A DNA stretch of 64,000 bases from Acorus gramineus (lineage: Eukaryota; Streptophyta; Magnoliopsida; Acorales; Acoraceae): the NCBI GenBank assembly GCA_030737835.1, contig CM060847.1, positions 24,521,455 through 24,585,454 of the forward strand, read 5' to 3'. Made by a program: the position numbers and the translations under genes. Under the pieces are notes generated by a model. The model ran no database searches, was not told where the DNA came from, and worked only from the letters and a program-made list of their open reading frames with translations. Positions 45,367 through 56,487 of the stretch are shown one piece after another; within the stretch, counting starts at the first letter, position 1; every line of letters begins with the position of its first letter.

Positions 45367-46188
45367 TTGCTATACCACCGTCTTGGCCATCTCTCTCCTC
45401 CAAGACTTCGTTATCTAATAAGTACCGGTGTTTTAGGTTCCTTTTCAAAAACTGAGCTTCAACCATGTGTGGGCTGCAAGTTGGCAAAACACTTGGCTCT
45501 TCCATTTCCTACTAGTAAACACATTTCTGCTTCTCCTTTTGATCTAGTTCACTCTGATGTTTGGGGTCCCTCCCCTATTCCTTCTAAAGGGGGTAACCGT
45601 TATTATGTTATTTTTATTGATGATTTTTCTCGCTTTACTTGGATATATTTGATGCATAGTCGTTTTGAGTTGTTACCCATCTATAAATCTTTTGCTACAA
45701 TGGTTGAAACTCAGTTTTTCAAACGCATCAAGGTGTTTCGCTCTGATTGTGGGGGAGAATATTGTTCTCGTGCTTTTCGTGATTTTTTATCCTCCCAAGG
45801 CACTCTACCACAGCTTTCTACTCCTTATGCTCATCAGCAGAACGGAGTTGCTGAGCGCAAACACCGTCATATCCTCGAAACGACCCGGTTCTTACTCCTC
45901 TCTGCTTCTGTTCCTGTTCAGTTTTGGGGTGAGGCTGTTCTTACAAGTGTGTATCTCATCAATCGCACTCCTTCGTCTATCACTGCTGGCATCTCCCCCT
46001 TTCAACGTCTTTATCATAGTCCTCCTGATTATTCTCGTCTTCGTGTTTTTGGATGCACGTGTTTTGTCCTACTTCCTCCTCTTGAGCGTACCAAGTTGTC
46101 TCCTCGTTCCACTATGTGTGTCTTTCTTGGGTATAGTAATGAGATCAAAGGATATCGATGCTATGATCCTGTTGCTCGTCGTCTTTGA
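45367..46188 (+). pseudogene. pol: copia integrase
   Basis: The zinc-binding HHCC domain begins with YHRLGHLSPPRLRYL and ends CVGCKLAK. The catalytic core follows with VHSDVWGPSPIPSKGGNRYY (first Asp), IDDFSRFTWIYLM, FRSDCGGEY (second Asp), and YAHQQNGVAERKHRHILE (catalytic Glu), then FWGEAVLTSVYLINRTPS and VFGCTCFV. All three catalytic acidic residues are visible. The frame is open for 273 residues and ends with a TGA at 46,186-46,188. The preceding protease-integrase linker (45,060-45,366) is shifted by indels. Confidence 0.94.
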
Positions 46189-47070
46189 ACATCTTGTCAT
46201 GTCACATTCTTTGATAATCATCCATACTACACTCTTCCCTCGCCTCCTGTTTCTCTTCCCCGATCCACGGTTGAGGAAGTCACATTTTTGGACTTTTCTA
46301 TCCCTGATTTCTCATCTTCATCTTCTGCTCCTGAGTCATCTATTCCGTCTGTACCTGACCACTCTTCCTCGTCAGTCCCATCTTCACCCTTGCCGTCTTC
46401 GTCAACTTCTTTTTCGGATGATTCACGTGGGACGGTCCTGTCTACTCCTACACCTATTCCTGATGCTGCTTCGCCAGAAGACGATTCTGCTTCCGCACCA
46501 GTTGCTCCTCGTCGCAATCCGCCTCGCGCTCGTCGACCTCCTCAACGACTTAGCTTGGTTGCCTCTGATTCTTTTTCTCCTAGTTTTCAGTGTTTTCTTT
46601 CAGCTGTTTCCACTCATTGGGAGCCCCAATCATATCGTGAGGCTGTCGGCATTCCAGAATGGGAAGGTGCTATGGCAGAGGAGCTTAGTGCATTACAACG
46701 CACTCATACGTGAAAAATTGTACCACTTCCTCCAGGGAAGACTCCTATCAGTTGTAAGTGGGTTTATAAGATCAAGACCAACTCTGATGGTTCGATTGAG
46801 CGTCACAAGGCTCGGTTGGTTGCCCGTGGTTTCACTCAGCAGCATGGTATTGATTATGATGAGACATTTGCTCCTGTAGCGAAGATGACGACTATTCATA
46901 CTTTGATTTCTGTTGCTTCTGTTTGTCAATGGCCCATTTATCAGCTTGATGTCAAGAACGCTTTTCTTCATGGTGATTTATCAGAGGTTTACATGACTCC
47001 TCCTCCGGGTCTTCCTCATTCATCTAGTCATGTATGCCATCCTCACCGCGCTCTCTATGATCTCAAGTAG
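46189..47070 (+). pseudogene. pol: copia integrase tail and RT N-terminal half
   Basis: The same frame as the integrase continues after the stop with a Ser/Pro-rich linker, then the start of RT: SYREAVGIPEWEGAMAEELS, a TGA near 46,711-46,713, CKWVYKIKTNSDGSIERHKA, RLVARGFTQQHGIDYDETFA and YQLDVKNAFLHGDLSEVYM (first RT catalytic Asp). It ends at TAG 47,068-47,070 within the expected RALYGLKQ-like motif. The downstream RT segment is frame-shifted. Confidence 0.92.
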
Positions 47071-47530
47071 GCTCTCGTGCTTGGTTCGCTCGATTCACTG
47101 ATGCTATCTGTGCTGCTGGGTTTGTTCCGAGTTCCTCTGATCCAGCTTTATTTGTTCACACCTCTAGTCCTCATCGTACTATTTTATAGGCTTGGAAGTT
47201 GCTTCAACGTCAATTTGAGATGAAAGATCTTGGCAAACTTCACTATTTTCTAGGCTTGGAAGTTGCTTCTGCTCCGCGTGGTTATTATCTCTCCCAACGC
47301 AAGTATACTGCTGACTTCATCGACCGTGCCTGTTTGACTGCTGATCGCATTTCTCCCACTCCTATTGAGCTTCATGCTAAGCTCTGGCCTGACGATGGAG
47401 AACCACTTTCTGATGTTACTCGTTATAGACAGCTTGTTGGAAGCCTCGTCTATCTCACTGTCACTCGTCTTGACATTGCCTATGTTGTGCATATTGTCAG
47501 TCAGTTTGTTGCTGCCCCTCGTACTGTTCA
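47071..47530 (+). pseudogene. pol: copia RT C-terminal half lacking the YVDD active-site box
   Basis: After a frameshift the RT palm can be followed through WFARFTDAICAAGF to HRTILL, where the YVDD box should come. Instead the sequence goes straight to LLQRQFEMKDLGKLHYFLGLE. The 28-bp segment at 47,178-47,205 is a near-exact copy (one mismatch) of 47,242-47,269, so the active-site region has been replaced by a local duplication. Downstream come YLSQRKYTADFIDRACLT and RYRQLVGSLVYLTVTRLDIAY, both normal for copia RT/RNase H connection. Confidence 0.9.
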
Positions 47531-48085
47531 TTATGCACAGTTCTTCGGATTATACGCTATCTACGTGGCACTATATCTCGTGCTCTGCTGTTACCGTTTT
47601 CTTCTACTCTTGAACTTCGCGCTTATACTGATGCTGATTGGGCAGGAGATGTCACAGATCAAAAATCCACAATTGGTATATGTGTCTTTCTTGGGGACTC
47701 TCTTATATCTTGGAAGGCCAAGAAACAAGACATTGTTTCTCGTTCGAGTGCTGAGGCCAAATATCGTGCTATGGCATCTGCTACTGCTGAGGTTGTTTGG
47801 CTTCGGCGCCTCCTCTCTGACATGGGCATCATTCTATCTGCGTCTACTCCTCTATATTGTGACAACAAGAGCGCCATTCAGATTGCTAGCAATCCAGTAT
47901 TTCATGAACGTACAAAGCACATTGAGATCGATTGTCACTTCGTCCGTCATCATTTTATTGCGGGCACTATATCACTCCCATATATTTCCTCTTCTCTTCA
48001 GTTATCAGACTTTTTCACAAAGTCTCATACACTTCAGCGGCATGGTTTCTTGTTGAGCAAACTCTCGGTGTATGATCCACCATGA
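47531..48085 (+). pseudogene. pol: copia RNase H
   Basis: Conserved RNase H pieces occur in a shifted frame: a TDADWAGD-like stretch near 47,625-47,645, SRSSAEAKYRAMASATAEVVW (about 47,738-47,805), LYCDNKSAIQIASNPVFHER, and the closing TKHIEIDCHFVRHH. The frame ends TGA at 48,083-48,085. The catalytic Asp and Glu residues of the D-E-D set are present but spread over two frames, so no enzyme can be made. Confidence 0.9.
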
Positions 48086-48087
48086 GT

Positions 48088-48098
48088 TTGAGGGGGGG
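48088..48098 (+). other. copia polypurine tract
   Basis: TTGAGGGGGGG lies directly before the TGTTAAATG start of the 3' LTR, as expected for plus-strand priming. Confidence 0.85.
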
Positions 48099-48224
48099 TG
48101 TTAAATGTATATATATATTAGGGTTAAGGGTAGATTAGTCTTTTCCTTGTTTCCTTTTTTGTACTATAAATATTGGATACAAACCCTAATAAGATTCTTG
48201 ATTCATTCTTTTCATATTCTAACA
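48099..48224 (+). repeat. copia 3' LTR
   Basis: A 126-bp LTR with TG...CA ends, identical in length to the 5' copy and with the second CATTC duplication at 48,225-48,229. Confidence 0.95.
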
Positions 48225-48229
48225 CATTC

Positions 48230-49399
48230 TTCAAGTGAGGGTAGATGAGATCTTTCCTTCCGAGATAATCTCACAATGGACCAGAAAAGGAGAGATGTGC
48301 CCCAACCATACCATCCATGGTGGGGAGAGGACATTTAATTAAACTTCCACGAGAAGATGAGTACCAAAGACCTATTTCAGATGACGAACCACATGGAGGA
48401 ACATCGCGACATCCACATCAATTACAACTCCAGGAACCACATTGATAGCGTGAGCCTCAGTACTCCTCTCATCTTCGACGCATAACATGACGATGACACT
48501 TTGAGGGGAGTCATGAAAACAAAGAAATTGATACTCAGGAAGATGCATCATACGAAAATTGATGAATAAGAAATGGCATGTAGTTGAGGAGCTCAATAGT
48601 ATCAATCCTCCTTGATTTAACAAAAAGACTCATTTTTCATGTGCACACCAAAGGACCGTTGCATTTTTTAGGAAAAAATCTGTGATGCCACAATGTGAAC
48701 ATAATATTTTATTTAGAAAACGTGGCGCATATCACATATTTTAATTTGGTCCAAAATATACCATCCTAAATTCACATGTTTCTTTCAAAACTCCTAGTGT
48801 ATATAATTCAAATCTCATATAAAAAGGTTGTTGAGATATCTCTGCAGTCTGCCCTGACCCACAGAATGGCCCGCAACGCAATCCAACACGCACAACAATA
48901 TTATTGGCCGAACTTCACTATATAGCCAACAATTATTGACTGAAAATGACATCTATAACTTTGGGGAAATGATACATTCACCCCGTTTTCACACATTTTG
49001 ATTTTGTTTAAGTATATATTTAACTAATTAAATACATTTTTTTTAATAATAGATGAAGTACATACTCACAGGAATTAACTATATTTATTATGCATTTTTC
49101 ACAGTGAAATTGAAATAATCGATTGCATAATAGATTTGGCAATCTCATACATTGTCATTTTTGTATAGTCAAATATAGTTATATCTATTTCATGAAAAAA
49201 GAAAAATAAACTAGACATGTCTGAAAGAAATAAAATAAAGAAATAGCAAAGACAAGACTAGAAAAACAACACTAAAGTCTTCCCACAAGACCTTTAACCT
49301 GGTGGAAAAGATTTCTACAAAGTTACAACACAACCGCACACACATGTTACTCAATCACCGTTAAATCCACCTCGGTCACTTGGATCTCGCGGCTCCCAT
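48230..49399. other. intergenic sequence after the copia element
   Basis: The first 400 bp are of mixed composition and continue the sequence interrupted at 42,815; no family was recognised. The rest is AT-rich with no supported feature. Confidence 0.5.
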
Positions 49400-49672
49400 T
49401 AGATCTGAGCCCCATTCCGTAATGCTGTGCCTTATTAACTCCCATATATTCTTGAAATTGAAATTCACGCCTCTGAAGACCACCTTGCTCTTACCATCCC
49501 TCCTTATAATTTTGTAACTTTTCATAATCATGACCTTGAATCATAGTGTTATCTAATGTAAACAATGGGTCTGATGTTATTTTGTAGACCCATTGTCCTA
49601 TTTTGTTTTTCCTTTTCAATTCATTGTACATTCAAATTTCTATAAAAATATAAAATTTATCAAGCGAAAAAA
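49400..49672 (+). mobile_element. probable 3' end of a LINE
   Basis: This non-coding stretch ends TTTATCAAGCGAAAAAAAAT (about 49,653-49,672). It parallels the 3' end of the full LINE at 60,092 (AGTTTACCAATCGAAAAAAAAA), and the upstream TTTGT...TACATTCAAATTTCTATA is also LINE 3'-UTR-like. No ORF is present. The left limit is uncertain. Confidence 0.4.
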
Positions 49673-51019
49673 AATATATATACAGAATTGCAAAACAGAC
49701 CAAGTGTATCCGCTTTCCATAATTATGTGCACACCAAGATATCTCAAGAGAGGGTCTGGGTTAGGCATCTAAAGGGATGTTAGGTTTTTGATGTGAGATG
49801 TTAGGCTTACGGTTTTTGTGGGGACAAATGATGAAATTATGAAATCTCTCAAATGAAATTGAGCTTATATAGCAATATCAAAATTGCTTAAAACGATAAA
49901 AGAACAAAAATTAAGGCAATTAATAGTTATGATAAGACCTCTATATCAATGATTATAATACATGGTTTTAAGATCAACAATAAGAACACCATAAGATATG
50001 ACTGATCTTATGGATGAAAGGAAACAGTTGTAATTTAAGAAATCTTAACTAGACAAATTATCATGTGATGCTAAAAATGACCTGTATCACATCATGAAAC
50101 ATCAGTATCACATCAAGGTCATATCAACTAGTGTATTATTTAGATTGAGTAAACCAGTTGTTCAAGTACTAGAAAAGAATAATCCTTCACACTGCACGTC
50201 TATGTAGGCTTAATAAGGGAGCCTGGCAACTTTTGGTAGTTCATTTTTGACTTACCATGTTAGGCTCATACAAGCACATAGACTCAAACTTCTGTTAGGC
50301 TGATTCTCAGTTTTACCCTCGTTTTCTTTATTGGGAAGGAACATTTATCCATTTCCTTTCCAAAATGTGTTACTTCGAATTTTCCCATGATTAATTTTTG
50401 GGCGTTGATAAATTAGTCATTGAATATGAACCCTCCACGCCTTTGTTTAAGTAACAACATAATCTATTGATAACTATTTTAGTGAAATAAATTTAAATTT
50501 TTGTTGTTTAATTGATCATAAATAAATTGAGGGTGAAAGATGAATAATATGTAGATAAAAATTTATAAAATATGAAAAAATATTTGACAATAGACCAATG
50601 ACAAACGATTTGACTAATGGACATCGCATATACTACTGAAATAGATTGAGTGGAATAACACAATTACAATGGGATCAGAAATATCAATAACATCTTATTT
50701 CCACGTAATACTATATAGTAATAACAAATAATTTTTTTGATTTATTCACCTCTATTACACATCTATTGTTCTACCCAGATATGGACTAATAAAATATAGA
50801 ATCAGCCGAGATAGTATATAATCCATTAAAAAAGAAAAAACAAGAAGATAAGCATTCATTCCATCTTTCTAGTCAAAATGTGTACTTTATCAAACAAATA
50901 TACATACGTACTTCTAAAAATTAATACATGTGGAAAACATATAAGTGACTGCAATGTAAATAGTATTAGAAAATGTTACGTAAAGTTTTTTTGTAGCATC
51001 ATTTTTAGTCCACACATGT
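49673..51019. other. AT-rich intergenic sequence with one diffuse dispersed repeat
   Basis: No gene is seen. Bases about 50,450-50,700 resemble 52,930-53,188 plus 60,093-60,240, and 60,350-60,640. Shared blocks are TTTGTTGTTTWATT, GTGAATRATATGTRGATAA, TTTATAAAATATGAAAAA and ACRAAYGATTTGAC. These may be old copies of one non-autonomous DNA transposon. Confidence 0.4.
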
Positions 51020-51344
51020 TTTTATTTTGGAAAAATTAATTAGAGGTCCATGTGATACCTTTGTAATAACAATAAGTCCCTTGACTTTTTTTTGTATTTT
51101 TTAGGTTCCTAAGTTAGTGGTGTTATTTTGTTTAGGTCCTTCCATCCAACTTCCATCTATTCTATTTTTTTTTTTTCTCCCTTTTTTATCCCTAAATAAA
51201 CATCATTTGTCTCTCTTTCTCCTTCAACCTCTCTCTTTCTCTCTCAAACAACTCAACAATTTGTGAGACCACCTCCACTAGCCCCCCATTGCTCCGATCT
51301 TGACCTCAACGCTGATCGCACCCCCCGATTGTCTCATGTGTCCC

Positions 51345-51500
51345 ATCCGCGAGCCCAACCCCCTTCTCACAACTCCGTCCGCGAGCCCAACTCCCTCTCA
51401 CAACCCGTCCGCGAGCCTTACCCCCTCTCGCAAGCCCAACCCTCTCTCGCGACTCCATCTGCGAGCCCAACCCCCTCTCGCGACCCCGTCTGTGAGCCTA
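51345..51500 (+). repeat. about 30-bp tandem repeats in the MULE core
   Basis: About five imperfect units are built around TCCGCGAGCCCAACCCCCTC and CGCAACYCCG. They give Pro/Ser-rich short ORFs with no domain and are much more GC-rich than the surroundings. Confidence 0.75.
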
Positions 51501-51502
51501 AC

Positions 51503-51735
51503 ATGTTACAGGCATAACACTGTACAAAATGAGCGTAGCAGGGCACGCAGTGTAACACACAGAACCTGTAACTGGTATAACAGTGTACACATTGCGCATA
51601 ACGGTGTATATAGAGTAACACAAAATCTGATATCTGTAAGAGGTATAACAGTGTACATAATGTGCGTAACAGTGTACGCAGTGTAACACACACAACCTTT
51701 AACAGGTATAACAGTGTACATAGTATAACACAGAA
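51503..51735 (+). repeat. about 65-bp tandem repeats in the MULE core
   Basis: Units contain GGTATAACAGTGTAC (starts at 51,574, 51,642 and 51,705, with a more degenerate first copy near 51,510) and GTAACAGTGTACGCAGTGTAACAC. Spacing is 63-68 bp. Confidence 0.8.
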
Positions 51736-52065
51736 CCGGGAGACAGCTCGCGGGACACGGTCGGGAGAGGTCGGGGGCGTTGAGGTCGAGATCGGCGCAA
51801 TGGAGAGCTGATGGAGGTGGTCTCACATCTTGTTGAGTTGTTTAGGGGAGAAAGAGAGAGGTTGGAGGAGATAGAGAGGCAATTCATGTTCGCTTTGGGG
51901 TAAATGAGGGGAAAAAAAATAGAATGGATGGAAGTTGGATGGAAGGTTCTAAACAAAATACCACAGCTAACTTAGAGACCTAAAGAAAACAAGAAAAAAT
52001 CAAGGGACCTATTGTTATTACAGAGGTGTCCCTAAGGGTCTCTAATTAATTTTTCCTTTTATTTT

Positions 52066-53176
52066 TAAAAATATAGTATACCTTATCTAATATGGTACAT
52101 ATTTTTATAAAAAAAATGAAACATATGTTTTGATTAAAGAATACTGCATGAAAAGAAAACTTATAATGAGAAATTTACATTTCATTTACATGAGTATATG
52201 TACGCCACTAACGAAACACATAAGACTAAAAAAAAAAAAAAAACTGTGTGTAGAATAATTCAAAAGTTTTTGATTCCTGCACCACAATAGACCTCCAGCC
52301 GTTCTTTTCACTGGGTCGAAGAAGGATAAAAAAAAAAAAAAAAAAAGAATAAAAAAAAGAGGGTGGTGGGTGTATGGTAACTTTATAGATTACAGGAAAT
52401 ATGCATAACGTGAGGGATGGTACAATTTGAACAACAAAGCTCTCTCTCTCACATTCTGTATACATCTAAAGAAGGAAAAAAAAGTAGAGAAAGAATGGCA
52501 AATACGCACTCCCATTATTACAGTTATCGAGGAAGCTTCGACCTTTCTCGTAGTGCTGCAAATGTTAATTTGGGACCTCTCAAAAGCTGGTGGAGCCGTT
52601 TTTTTTAACAAATTTTTTTTTTTTTTTTTTTTATAAGATATAAAGAGGAGTGTCATATGTTGCATTGTCTGTGCAGGTGGAATGTTTTCTTACCAAATTA
52701 GACCAATGAGACACCAAAATCTCTCTCTCTCTCTCTGAGTGAAAGATTATTTGAATAGAAAAAGAAGAACCTCGGATTCTGTTCTGAGCAATGGAGCTTT
52801 AAAGTGGTGTTTGTGGAGGTGGGTCAGTGGAGCGGGGAGAGTGAGGAAGCTTCTTTTAATTATAGCCCTATTGTTGAAGGAAGTTTCTTTTTGGCTAACA
52901 CCCGCAAATATCTTTTTTTTGGGTGACTAATTGTTTTTGTTCATTGTATTCCTTTTATGATATAGATAATTATTTCAATATAGATAAAAATAAATCATAT
53001 TTGTATGGTTGTGTTTTTAATTATTCTTTTTAGGAAATGTAATAATGAAGTTAATTTTTATTGTGTGTTGACCATAGATAAGTCGTGGATAAAAAAATGA
53101 ATAAGATGTGGTTAAGAATTTATAAAAAGCAAAAAAATAATTTAATATATGGACCACTTGATTTATAAGAGGTGAT
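52066..53176. other. intergenic sequence with homopolymer and CT tracts
   Basis: There are A-runs at about 52,229-52,243 and 52,328-52,347, a T-run at about 52,610-52,632 and a CT run at 52,721-52,737. Bases about 52,930-53,176 are part of the dispersed AT-rich repeat split by the LINE. No coding sequence is supported. Confidence 0.5.
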
Positions 53177-53417
53177 GACAAGTGATTTTTAACTTCGATT
53201 CGTGGGAGACCTGGACATCACTTTTGAGACGGAAAAGTTTGCTGCGACCAACCTTTTCCGCGCTTTCCGCCGGTAGAATGGTGGAGTCGGAGGTCTCCTC
53301 TCCGGCCCCTCCTTCTCTTTCACTTGGTGCTCCATCACCCCAGATAAACCCCCTTGTCTGAATCTTCCCCCACCTCCTCGAGGGGGAACCATCGATAGCA
53401 TTTTCAACGCTTTCAAG

Positions 53418-54968
53418 GTGAAATCTAAGGCATTAGGAGTAAACCTTTCATCCTCCCTTGTTTCTTCCCCAAACAGAGCATCTCCCAAAACCCATCCCTA
53501 CTACATATGTTTCCACACACGCCATCACAAATGTAGCTCCAAAACCCACCCCTATATCCACCTCCTCTGTCAACACTCCATCTCCCTCTCCAAACCCAAC
53601 TCCTCATCTTCTCATACCGTCATTGACACTCGACTCCCTCAAATCCCACCAAACTTCTTTCCTACTCTTCCTACTCAGAGAAAGCATCGGAAAATGGTGC
53701 AAGTCCCCCCGGCCTCATCTTCTCATCAGATTCGCTCCTGGGGCTCCCTATTTCAAACGGACAAGCCTGATCCAAATGTGGGTTCACTGCGCTTCATTGC
53801 TCCAACATGCGAAGGCACAGGCACAATGGCAATTCTCAAACCTGAAGCTTATGCAATGAATATCCAACAGTGGGACCATGGCATAGTCAGATACGTAATC
53901 GGTAAACTACCTGTCTTCCTCCCTTTCCTTCAATTCCTAAAGAAATTATGGAACCCAAAGGGAGAATTTTACCTCTTTCTTCATGGAAATGGCTTTTTCA
54001 TAGTCAAATTTGATTTGGCTGAAGATATGGACTCCATCCTTGAAGGCGGTCCCTGGACAATGGATCACCGCCCTTTCATCTTGCGCAAATGGTCACCTCA
54101 GGTCTGAATAGAACAGGAGAGACTAAGTAGTATCCCTATCTGGATCAGACTCCCAAATCTTCCTCTCCATTTATGGGAGGAGGACTGCCTTAGTCAGATA
54201 GGAAGTCTTCTAGGTTTACCACTTCATGCAGACTCTGCCACGCTTTGGTGTAATCAAGCATCTTATGCCCGCATCTGTGTGGAAGTGCAAGCCTCAACAC
54301 CTCTTCCGGACTCTGTTCTTGTTGAGATAGCTCCGGGAGCTCGAGAATCCTTCAAGGTAGACTATGACTGGAAATCGACTGCATGCAAATATTGTCAAAC
54401 CTTTGGGCATGATGAGGGGTCTTGCGTAATGAAACCAAATGTGGAGCCCCAAAATACTGAAAAGGTGGGAAAGGTGAGGGCTACTACAACCAAAAATAAG
54501 GGCAAAGAAAAGGTAGGCTCTCAATGGATTGAGGTTTCCAAATCCAACAACAGTTCCAAGGGAAAACTACTTGCAAATGCTATGAAACCCGTCTCCACCT
54601 CCCAGCTGAATACCGTGGTTTCCCAAACTCTACCAAATCAAACCTCTACTCCCTTTGACATCTCTGACTCAAGAGAGCCATCAACTGAAGCAGTCACTGG
54701 TCCTGATCTCATTCCCCAAACCCCAAATGTTGCCTCCACCTCCCAGCTAAACACCAAGTTTTCACAAACTCCAGCAAAAAGATTCTCCATCCTTCATGAC
54801 ATTTCTGAATTGAATGAGCTAACAACTAAAGCAGTTGCTGAATCTGACCTTACTCTCAAAACTACAAATGAGGATGCTGGTGCTATGCCTCTAGCTCTCT
54901 CATCACCTCGTCTTACTCCCTTGGCAGATCCCCCAACAGGGAAAAAGCCCCTCACTACGGTGGAATAG
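53418..54968 (+). pseudogene. LINE ORF1: DUF4283 and CCHC zinc knuckle RNA-binding protein
   Basis: The first part (from 53,418 or another nearby frame) is Ser/Pro-rich. The DUF4283 domain runs about 53,790-54,100 (RFIAPTCEGTGTMAILKPEA, EFYLFLHGNGFFIVKFDLAE, GGPWTMDHRPFILRKWSP). TGA at 54,105-54,107 interrupts it, and the same frame continues (SIPIWIRLPNLPLHLW). The CX2CX4HX4C knuckle follows (CKYCQTFGHDEGSC, about 54,387-54,428), then a Lys/Ser/Thr-rich tail to TAG 54,966-54,968. The equivalent protein coats LINE RNA. Confidence 0.9.
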
Positions 54969-55500
54969 ATCATTGCCTCCAAAATTGAGAATTCCTTAGC
55001 TCCACAGTCTACAATAGAGTCCGGTTCTCCTCCAAATTCATTGGTCGTGGTGGGGTCAAGCCCAAGGATACGTACTAGATCTCACTTAAGTGGGGACCAC
55101 TCCAAATCCCATACACCGAACCAAAATGTGCAGTCAACTTCTGATGTTCATCCCTCTCAAACCAATCCCAAATCCACACTGTAGAATTCATCTCAAAATG
55201 AGGTATTCCCCCCTCCCTATCTTTTTGAATCTCCTAAGTTGATCAGTGAAGCGATGCATGTCCCCATGGTGGACATCCCCCTTGAGATAGATCTCTTCTC
55301 CACTGCCCCGGAGACGTTCTTGACTAGTAGTGCTATCCGAGCAAAACAGGGAGGTGGCCGGAATAAAAAAAAAACACAAAGTTGGTGCCTCTTCCCAATC
55401 CTCCAAGAAAAGTAAAGCAGCCTCCAAAGGCGCTCTTTTTCTAAAGAAGAGCATCAAGTCATATTTGGCATGAATTGCCACCTTTTAAATAACTGTCTTT

Positions 55501-56487
55501 ATGAACTGTCTGTTCTGGAATGTCCGAGGTCATAATAGCCGAGAAAAGCAGCATGATGTCAAAGACTTTTTGAAGCAAATTCTTTCCCCTATTGTGTGTC
55601 TTGTTGAAACAAAGGTTGATCTCCAAAATTCTGAAAAGATCCGCCGCAACATCTTGCCAAATTATAGTCTTCTCAATCCTCATCAAGGCGGCAGGCTCTG
55701 GATTTTATGGCAACCGGAGCTGGTTCATGTTCAACTTCTAGCATTCTCCTCACAATTCCTGCACTGTAAGGCAACCCCTGTGTCCAGTTCACCGAGCTTC
55801 TTCCTCTCTGCTATCTACGCCTCAAATCTTTCTTCCGAGAGGCAAATCTTATGGCACGATCTCTGCGGTTTGGCTCAATCTATCAATCAGGATCAGTGGC
55901 TAGTCGGAGGAGACTTTAATGAGATCCGGTTCTGTCATGAAAAACAAGGTACCAATGTGGTTCATTCAAGACGTATGTCAAGATTTAATGACTGCTTAAC
56001 AAGTTGCCATCTTCACAACCTTAGAGCTTTCGGTCCTTTTTCCTAGAGTAACAACCAAAACCAGCGTATTGTTTGTAAACTCGATAGGGTTCTAGTTAAT
56101 TTGTCATTGTTGCACAACAACACAAATGGCTGTGTGCAATATCTTCCGGCAGGGCTCTCTGACCACACCCCTCTACATGTGATTGCAAACCCTCCTTCCC
56201 CTTCAGGCCCTCGTCCTTTCAAATATTTCTCTGCATGGGAACTTCATTCGGATTTCGCTGAGGTAATCCAAAAGGCATGGTGTATCACTTTTCATGGCTC
56301 CCCCATGTTTATTCTTACAAAAAAGCTGCATCACCTAAAGATAGTTCTTAAAGACTGGAACAAGGAGGTTTTTGGCCCCATTCAATCCTCTTTTCAGCTA
56401 CGTAAGCAACAGCTAGAGTCTGCACAAAATTCTACCCTGGCGGATCTTGCCAACCAAAGTCTTCTGGCCCTTGAAAGAGATGCCTAA
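55501..56487 (+). pseudogene. LINE ORF2 N-terminus: apurinic endonuclease
   Basis: ORF2 opens at ATG 55,501 with MNCLFWNVRGHNS (metal-binding Asn). It carries CLVETKV (Glu), SAIYASN, WLVGGDFNEIRF (Asp/Asn), a TAG at 56,044-56,046, then CKLDRVLVN and PAGLSDHTPLHV (Asp/His). All endonuclease motifs are recognisable, with one nonsense change between them. The enzyme nicks target DNA to prime reverse transcription. The frame ends TAA at 56,485-56,487, then drifts. Confidence 0.93.

Larger units (their letters stand above)
42816..48224 (+). mobile_element. Ty1/copia LTR retrotransposon, complete but inactivated, 5,409 bp
   Basis: The two 126-bp LTRs (42,816-42,941 and 48,099-48,224) differ at 5 positions. 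They are flanked by the 5-bp duplication CATTC (42,811-42,815 and 48,225-48,229). Between them lie a tRNA-iMet primer site, an unusually GC-rich leader, gag, protease, integrase, RT and RNase H in copia order, and a polypurine tract. Stops, frameshifts and a lost RT active site make it non-autonomous. The very short LTRs suggest an Ale/Retrofit-like lineage, which is inference. Confidence 0.95.
51029..52056. mobile_element. non-autonomous Mutator-like element (MULE), 1,028 bp
   Basis: Long terminal inverted repeats of about 275-280 bp (51,029 to about 51,305 and about 51,780 to 52,056) begin GGAAAAATTAATTAGAG and pair over nearly their whole length, at roughly 85 percent by eye. The element is flanked by an exact 9-bp direct repeat TTTTATTTT (51,020-51,028 and 52,057-52,065). 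Long TIRs and a 9-bp duplication are the marks of Mutator-like transposons. There is no transposase. The roughly 470-bp core is made of two kinds of tandem repeat. Confidence 0.9.

Noticed and set aside
45665-46879. 404-codon Leu/Phe-rich ORF overlapping the copia integrase
   Set aside because: It is the +1 shadow frame of integrase and RT; its hydrophobic translation comes from T-rich codons, and the true domains are in the other frame.
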